Positions 58,173 to 64,000 of a stretch of DNA of 64,000 nucleotides are shown here, piece by piece. Positions within the stretch are counted from its first letter, which is position 1. Every line of letters begins with the position of its first letter. The DNA lies in contig CAJINV010000010.1 in assembly GCA_905178155.1 (NCBI GenBank), positions 1,378,094-1,442,093 on the forward strand. The letters run 5' to 3'. Source of the stretch: Amoebophrya sp. A120 (Eukaryota; Sar; Dinophyceae; Syndiniales; Amoebophryaceae). The position numbers were made by a program, and so were the translations under genes. The notes under the pieces were generated by a model. It had not been told where the DNA came from, made no database searches, and saw only the letters and a program-made list of their open reading frames with translations.

Positions 58173-59119
58173 ATGTTCTCCGCCCTGTTCGGTTCCTCCA
58201 AGCCTCCCCGCGCGACGTCCGACAACCCCGACCCGCCGGTCAGCAAGGGGTTTTTCGGGACGCACTACGGCCCCCGGGAGAAATTCACGAAAGCGGAGAT
58301 CAAGAAACTGAACCGGCACTACGCGAAGCGCATCAACAAACGGGATCTGTCCTACCAGGAATTCGTCAACCTCCCGGATTGGAACCAAAATCCGTTAGTT
58401 CCCCGGGCCTTGGAGGTTTTGAACAAGGACGTGCGGAATTCCACCGATTTGTCGAAATCGCCGCTGCTACACCTATATGCAGTTCAAAAGTATCGTACTA
58501 GGTGTAGTACAAGTACAACTTGCATGACAAGTTTTCTGAATACAGAAGAAGAGCCAAAGAAATTAGTCATGCACATTCGAGTTGTCAGAAAGCAGATCTG
58601 TCATGCAGTGGTGCAATCACTACGATCGAGTGCGGTGTTTTTGCAATGCATAACCTGCAGGATTTCATCAACGTCTACGAAAAGTTAAGAAACTACCAGA
58701 CGCAGGAAGACAAAATGAAATTCGCCTTTCAGTTGCTGGACTACGATGAGGACGGAGGTACTTGTTTCTACTTCTACGTTATTGTTATGTCGGAACGCAG
58801 GACCACATCAAGCAGTTAGTGTCATGCAGATTGTAAATCGTAATCAGATGGATGACACCTGCACTCTAGTATCATGCGTCGTCTTCTTTCTAGTACCACT
58901 TTATTCTGCTCAACACATCACAATCATAAATCAGGTATCAGCGAGTCCGATCTGACTCATTTCTACGTCTCCGTGACCGGTCTCTCCGAGGACGCAGCAC
59001 GGTACCACGCGCGAGATTTGTTGGACGGGCGGAGTTTCTTGTCCGAAGATGACTTCAACGCGAGCATACCGCTGATTCAGTTCTGCGCCAGGTTTGATTT
59101 ACCGCAGCCGGCGGGATGA
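58173..59119 (+). CDS. Calcineurin-B-like EF-hand protein
   Basis: Exons 58173-58475, 58658-58757 and 58935-59119 give 195 residues, the usual length for calcineurin B and related calcium sensors. SYQEFVNLPDWNQNPLVPRA matches the EF1-EF2 linker of the family. KMKFAFQLLDYDEDGGISES contains an EF-hand loop with Asp at positions 1, 3 and 5, Gly-Ile at 7-8 and Asp instead of Glu at 12. The other loops are degenerate: the second reads VLNKDVRNSTDL and the last has LLDGRSFLSEDDF. So perhaps only one site binds calcium. Family knowledge suggests a regulatory subunit or sensor for a phosphatase or transporter. Introner C8 interrupts the EF2 region; the second intron is GT-AG. Confidence 0.8.
58476..58652. 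mobile_element. Introner C8
   Basis: The TIRs are TATGCAGTTCAAAAGTATCG and the complement ending TTTTTGCAATGCATA. The flanks are ACCTA and ACCTG. Excision joins KSPLLHL to QDFINVYEKL. Confidence 0.87.
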
Positions 59120-59580
59120 TTTTCTACAGCGGGGAAATGGAGGGAAGCGAAACAGAAGAGGAACAAACTCCAGTCGGGAGGAGGAAGCTAGTACTTAACC
59201 GCATTATAACCAGTCGGGATGTTGGAAACCGCGGCGAGAAAGGTGGAGGCCAGAGGACGGCCTCCCGAATCCAGTACTGCCAGCAGGTACAGGGGGTGAT
59301 GAACTCCAGCGAACAGTATTCCTCCGTTTTATTTCGAGTGGAGAAATTGAAACTACAACTACAAAACTACAACTTACGGATGAACGAGGAACCCGAGCCG
59401 CGTTGTAGCAACTCGAGCTTGAAGGTCTACCAGGGCGGCGGGTGGAAATGCAACGAGACTGAGGAAGCCCGACACGAAGCTGGCGTCGAGAGGACGGGTG
59501 AACTGGCGAGACGATGCGGAGAAAAAAACCGGCCGCGCAACGAGGATCACCAAAGGGGGGAGGAGTTTGTGGCGGGGTAG
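59116..59580 (+). CDS. Possible downstream ORF, probably not a gene
   Basis: A 154-codon Glu/Arg/Gly-rich frame whose ATG overlaps the stop codon of the calcineurin-B-like gene. No domain and no intron. It may be 3' untranslated sequence or a missed exon. Confidence 0.2.
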   Translation: MIFYSGEMEGSETEEEQTPVGRRKLVLNRIITSRDVGNRGEKGGGQRTASRIQYCQQVQGVMNSSEQYSSVLFRVEKLKLQLQNYNLRMNEEPEPRCSNSSLKVYQGGGWKCNETEEARHEAGVERTGELARRCGEKNRPRNEDHQRGEEFVAG

Positions 59581-61688
59581 GAGTTCTTGTTGAAGAAGTA
59601 TTATACTGCATCGTAGAGCTGCACGAGGTGATGGGAACTGTCACGACGGTTTCCGTTGAATAAGTACAAATATACTAAAAGTTGATGACAAACGAGTGCT
59701 GACAGGATACAGAATGGGATGGCAAGGAACTGTTTCTGTGTGCACAGTGAACTCTTTTTGCTTTGAAAACATATAGACGAGTTTGGTGAGGGGCTGGACC
59801 AGTCCGTGACAACTTGACAAAAAGTTAGTTCTCCACGGTCGTGGTGACGACCGTGTCATATTTTGTTGCGGGAGAGAAATGCTTTTTATTTGTGGCCAAG
59901 CAAGGAGCGAGAGTGAGAGATGAGGAGCTACGTGCTTATTTGTGGCCAAGCGAGAGTGGAGTACGTAGGCAACTCGGTTTCGAGCGAACGCGCCAACAAG
60001 ATTGCAATGTGCTCAGCAGGACAGCGCCCGAGAGATGCGCTGGAGGTGCAGCCGGCCGGGGTCATTTGAATGGCCCCACAGAGCCACGCCCGCCGCCTGG
60101 CATTCTGGTGGGAGCCAAAAGGCCAGCGAAGGCTTTCCGGGTTAGGGCGCGGCGGGCCGGTTGCCGAGTTTAGTAGGCCACCGCGCGGGGGTATTCTTGC
60201 AGTGGCTAACGGCGCCCCCAATTCCTGTTGCCCCCTTCGGGTTGCTGTAGTGTGTGGCAGGCGGGCATGTGCGTTGGGTTTCGCCAGTACCTGCGGCCAA
60301 TGCATGGGCCGGCGCACACGAACGCAATGGCGCACCGGAACGGCGCTGGGGAGGGGAGCGCATAAGAGGGGGCCCCGGGATACAGAGGGAGGCCGGCGAG
60401 GTGGCATCAGATTGATGAGCTTGGCGCCCCGCCGCGCCCGCGGCCGCGCGGGGTTGGTTCAGACAGCCTTTCTCGTCGGCGGGCCCACCAGGAAGAGGGC
60501 GCGGCCGCCTTCTCCTCTCGCTCACCCCCGGCCCTTTCTGATGCGGACGATGTTGGAGAGGGGGCCGGGCCCGGGTCGCGTCCGTCCCAATTCATTGGCA
60601 GCCCGATGCATTTCCAAGGCGATCGCGAGGCGGCCCGCCCTTTTTCGTCCGTAGTGCCTTAGCCACGCGGCCAAGCCAGAGGCTTGGGCCTGGTGGTGTT
60701 GTCCTGCGTGCCCCGGCCCTTGCAGCGGTTGCGCCCTTTGTTTGGCGTCGCGGCCCGGTTCGATGGTCTGCCGCGCCTTTGGCCGCAAACCCTGCCTTTC
60801 TTGATTGCCGGCGGGCCGGCCCCATTCATTGTTAGTTTGGGCCGCTGTCTGGTCGGCCCGCAGACCGCCGCGCCGGCCATTGCCGGGCGGCCGGCCCGCC
60901 CGCGCGTTCGTGTATTTGTTATTTGTGGCGCAGGCAGCACGCAGGCAGAGAAAGACTCAGCCGGCGCCTATACCTGCAAGCCGGCTCGGTGCTGCCCGCA
61001 CGCCGCGGCCGGCCGGGGCCCTGATGCCCCCCTCCCCCATGCATTCGCTTGGCACCCGCCCCAGCCCGGTTGGTCCGCAATCCTTGGCGGTGTTGTTCGG
61101 CGCCACAAATAAGAGGCTTGTGCTAGTTTTTTAAATTGATGTTCTCGAGAGATGAGCTGACGCAGGACATCTTCCTTTCTGGTGACGCTGATGAACAGTA
61201 GTGGCAGCTCAAATCCAACGAAAAGCAGCTTCCGTTGACCGGTCGAGCAACCACTAGTATGGAGAGAGATTCTAGTCGCAGCTAGCGGTTTATTTGAACT
61301 TGTTGCGTGAGGCTTCCGCCTCGCGTAGAGTATCCAACGAGACGAGCAGCAGACTAACTGTAACGGAGCATGAATCGATGAGTTGATTGCTGGGCAGGAG
61401 AGTTTTTTGTTGATATGGCTGTGGCTTCTGTAAAAATCGGAGAGAGTCATGAGAGTGTCGTTTCGAGAGGTCGCGATATTGCTGAGAGAATCATTTTTGG
61501 CCCATCAACAACAGCAAGCCCGTACCTCCCGAGCGGCAGAACAATAGGCGTGCTTTGGACTTGCTCAGAGGGAAAAGGCTTCGAATAAGTATTTGGATCA
61601 TTTACAATTTGGTTTACCTAGCCGCAAGTACTCGTAGTACTTCGTCGTGACAAGAAGGTGGAAGTATAAAATCACCAGCATTTTCAAG
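59581..61688. other. Intergenic region with GC-rich island
   Basis: No supported gene. TTTGTGGCCAAGC occurs twice about 50 bases apart near 59890 and 59940, at the edge of the island. Confidence 0.45.
59950..61130. other. GC-rich island 4
   Basis: About 1.2 kb of GC-rich sequence with GGCCGGCC, CCCGGG and GGCCCGCC palindromes, ending abruptly at a T-rich stretch near 61125. GGGTTTCGCCAGT near 60275 also occurs in island 1 as AGGGTTTCGCCAGT near 39700. No protein or RNA gene is recognised. Confidence 0.6.
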
Positions 61689-63466
61689 ATGGCCGCCACT
61701 TCCTCCAGTAGCAACCCCACGGTCATCCCGGCAGCCCTCGCCCCGGGCATGACCCTGAATCCCGGCGCCACGACCGGGCCCCAGCAGACACTCCCCGCGA
61801 ACGCGACACTGGAACAAGCAACCGCTCTGATCCCAGCAGCCGGCGCCACAACCGACCAGCAGCTTCAGACCTACAAAATCCAGCCCGACGGACGGAACCC
61901 ACTGATATCCTGTGCAACTAGAGTATATTATCGTGCGCATTTGCTACTGCAAGAACACGGCAACACAAATTCAAATCTTTATTCCGGGTTGTAGTACCTC
62001 TACCTCTTCCACCATTTGCAACTGCATCACATTTACGACCTTCTGTTTTCTTCTCAGTGAAAGTTGTGACTCAATTCTTACTTCTACGCCCGATGCTAGT
62101 ACTCTTTAGCAATGCATACTTGGAGTGTTTCGCGCATTTCCAGAAACACGGGAAGTTCGGGATTTTGGAACCAATAGAGAAGAACCGAACCTCGGCCTGG
62201 GAACCGTTTGTCGACGCGATTCTGCAGCTATCGAGGGAAAGAAATAGAGTTATCGTACTTGTAGTACTGGTGGCTGTCATGCATGACAAAAAATCTTATG
62301 CGTGTGCTCGTGCTGTCATATTTTGCATGGAGTCTTTCAACATTACTTGTTGAGAAGGCTCAGAAGATCACTGCGAAGATGAGCCTTTACGTACGTACGA
62401 TGCCAGTTTTCCGATGCATATGAGCAGGGCGAAAACGATATCAAATGCAAATATGTCTGAGTTGTCTGGAAGGGTGCAACGTCTGTCATGCACATTTTAC
62501 CTGACTCCTGATGTCTGTGATGCATGCCCTAGCATCACAGATTTTATGAGGGCTTCCTGCTGCCTATACCGCATGAGAAATGCCCTCCCGCCGTGGCAAA
62601 AACTGAACCTCTTTTGCTGTTCATGCAATACAGATTTTTGTAGTTTCCAGAGTCAGCATCTTCACAAGTTCTAGACCCAGACATATTTGCAATGCATAAA
62701 CGACATGAAGCTGGTCACGTCAAAGGACAAGGACGGGGCGGCCTACGTGAGTCCGGAGGGGAAAGAAATGACAGCAAACGAGTACTGGCGGCAGAAAAAA
62801 TACGACGAGTGCATGTTTAAATTTGAAGACGACGCGTATAACTTCGCCAAACAACGCTACAAACTGGAACTTCTCCGGTTGAACCGCGGCCACGACAGCA
62901 TGGACGGTGGAGCGCTGTGGTTGGGCAGAGCATTGATTTGCAAGGACACGGTATATGCTACTGTAGTAGTTGTTTCGTGTTGATTTCTCAGCGTATTGTG
63001 TTTGTCGTTTGATGTAGTAATAGCGAATATATTGAGTTTTTTCATTCTTTGTAGCTTACACGCATAAAGTTGTTCGTAGGCATCACGCACAAGCGCAACT
63101 TTTGCTCTGAAAAGGAGCTGATTTTACATGTTTTATGATGCAGTTTCTTGATACAAGTGTGATTTCTGAAAATTTACATTTCTGCAAAATGTCGTTTATT
63201 TTCCCATATGCATCAAAACGCAGGTATGGCTCGCGTTGTGGGGCAAATCCATGAATCGGTTCACCGTGGTGTTGGATACGCTGCGACAGCGAAACGTGTT
63301 CTGTGACACGCGGATGGAGTATCGACCCCCGGTGGTGCTGCCGAGGCCCTTCATGCAGCTGACGCTGAACCACACCGAGCGACCCGAGGTCTTGAAAGAA
63401 TTGGTGAATTTTGCGCTGAACGGGTTGCCAATACACGTCGTGGACCTGCGGGACGGTTACAACTGA
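61689..63466 (+). CDS. Unknown 274-residue protein, three introners, one GT-AG intron, 13-base exon
   Basis: Exons 61689-61905, 62124-62228, 62426-62438, 62704-62950 and 63224-63466 form one frame. The N-terminal 60 residues are Ala/Thr/Pro-rich. The rest looks globular: AWEPFVDAILQQGENDMKLV across two introner junctions, then YDECMFKFEDDAYNFAKQRY and VWLALWGKSMNRFTVVLDTL. It ends with LPIHVVDLRDGYN and the stop. I do not recognise the family. The third exon is only 13 bases, produced by introners C10 and D8 landing side by side. Confidence 0.72.
61906..62118 (+). mobile_element. Introner C9, degenerate
   Basis: The left end TATCCTGTGCAACTAGAGTA pairs with the right end GTACTCTTTAGCAATGCATA. 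The flanks ACTGA and CTTGG agree at only 2 of 5 bases. Excision keeps the frame (RNPL to KCFAHFQK). It is probably an old copy, longer than most C elements. Confidence 0.65.
62229..62420. mobile_element. Introner C10, degenerate
   Basis: The left end TATCGAGGGAAAG runs into TTATCGTAC, and the right end is GTACGATGCCAGTTTTCCGA followed by TGCATA. The flanks are GCAGC and TGAGC (3 of 5). Excision keeps the frame (VDAILQ to QGEND). Confidence 0.65.
62439..62698 (+). mobile_element. Introner D8
   Basis: The TIRs are TATCAAATGCAAATATGTCT and AGACATATTTGCAATGCATA. The repeat AACGA lies at 62434-62438 and 62699-62703. It starts 13 exon bases after the flank of C10. Excision joins QGEND to MKLVTSKD. 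Confidence 0.9.
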
Positions 63467-64000
63467 AGAAAAGTTTGTTAACATTCGCGAATAGAGTAAG
63501 CATTAGCCACATGATGCTGTTCTGTTTCGGTTTGCTTTATGGAAGATTGATGTAGAACAAGCGAGCTCTACTTTGTGGTTTCTGTTACTCCACCTTGTAC
63601 GAACTACCTCATTGAACTTTCGAACTACTACTAGAGAATACAATAGCTGTCCTGTGACGTACACGTATCTCTACTTTATTTTATCAAGCTTCGTCCGACG
63701 TATAATCCACCTCGTTTTTACCTTCTTCTCTCGAACTTGTGATTTCCCCTTTTACCGCTTCGTCCTGTGAGGAATACGTAAATTGCTGCACTCACCACAA
63801 AGCAGACGTATTTTATGTGCCGGATGTGGACGAGAGCGAGAGCCGGAGAGCTGCGACTGCGAGAATCCTGAGTTTACCAACTTTATTCTTCTTACTAAAC
63901 TACCCAGAAAAATTATCGTGCCTGTCGCCCCTCGCTCTCGTGCTCTCTGTGATACAGAACTGATGTCATGTATAAGTACTACCCGATATTACAGTTCAAC
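63467..64000. other. Terminal non-coding stretch
   Basis: No supported gene in the last 0.53 kb. A weak + strand frame at 63739-63963 has no recognised similarity. Confidence 0.4.

Noticed and set aside
60070-60654. 194-codon + strand ORF in GC-rich island 4
   Set aside because: One of several overlapping open frames on both strands in GC-rich DNA; no conserved feature.
8164-62698. CRISPR-like array interpretation of the recurring TTTGTCATGCA words
   Set aside because: Spacing is irregular, both orientations occur, and the words lie inside TIR-bounded introns of a eukaryotic genome.

Overview
The window is eukaryotic. It has long intron-split genes rich in low-complexity Ser/Gln/Glu, polypyrimidine-AG acceptors, and no operons or ribosome binding sites. 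All twelve gene models and the two probable gene fragments lie on the + strand, and 37 short inverted-repeat elements interrupt the coding regions like introns. Unidirectional gene order plus masses of 'introner elements' spliced without GT-AG ends is what is known from the parasitic dinoflagellate Amoebophrya (Syndiniales). I infer an Amoebophrya-like alveolate; no species-diagnostic gene was seen.

The main content is the introner system. Each element starts TAT and ends ATA, carries terminal inverted repeats (TIRs), is 113-334 bp long, and is flanked by a 5-bp direct repeat: 21 perfect, 11 with one mismatch, 5 degenerate. Removing the element plus one repeat copy restores the reading frame in all 37 cases, and the joined exons give continuous kinase-like, leucine-rich-repeat (LRR), EF-hand and membrane-protein sequences. 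By TIR I sort them into ten families (labels mine): A (4 copies), B (2), C (10), D (8), E (4), F (3), G (2), H (2), and I and J (1 each). A possible non-coding relative, K, lies at 24.1 kb. Copies occur in both orientations and are excised in both. Almost all carry short modules of the type TTTGTSATGCA in either direction. A separate set of ordinary GT-AG introns of about 90-390 bp also exists.

Layout. 1-0.2 kb: CTTAAG-rich repeat. 0.5-8.6 kb: one or two low-complexity genes split by a 1.45-kb segment that is flanked by a 41-bp coding duplication. 8.9-16.1 kb: giant pseudokinase gene. 16.1-23.2 kb: gene-poor, with a repeat pair at 18.4/19.1 kb. 23.2-28.3 kb: acidic ORF, a threonyl-tRNA synthetase fragment, and a single-pass membrane protein gene with another coding duplication. 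30.8-38.4 kb: an 1888-residue membrane protein with ten introners and no GT-AG intron. 38.4-42.1 kb: intergenic with a GC-rich island. 42.1-45.9 kb: two compact genes with GT-AG introns only. 46.7-53.1 kb: LRR/coiled-coil gene. 53.1-64 kb: three small genes (secreted Cys-rich, calcineurin-B-like, unknown), separated by three more GC-rich islands.

The neighbouring genes do not form an evident pathway. What unites them is the shared intron-making element population. No tRNA, rRNA, transposase, reverse transcriptase or CRISPR was found.
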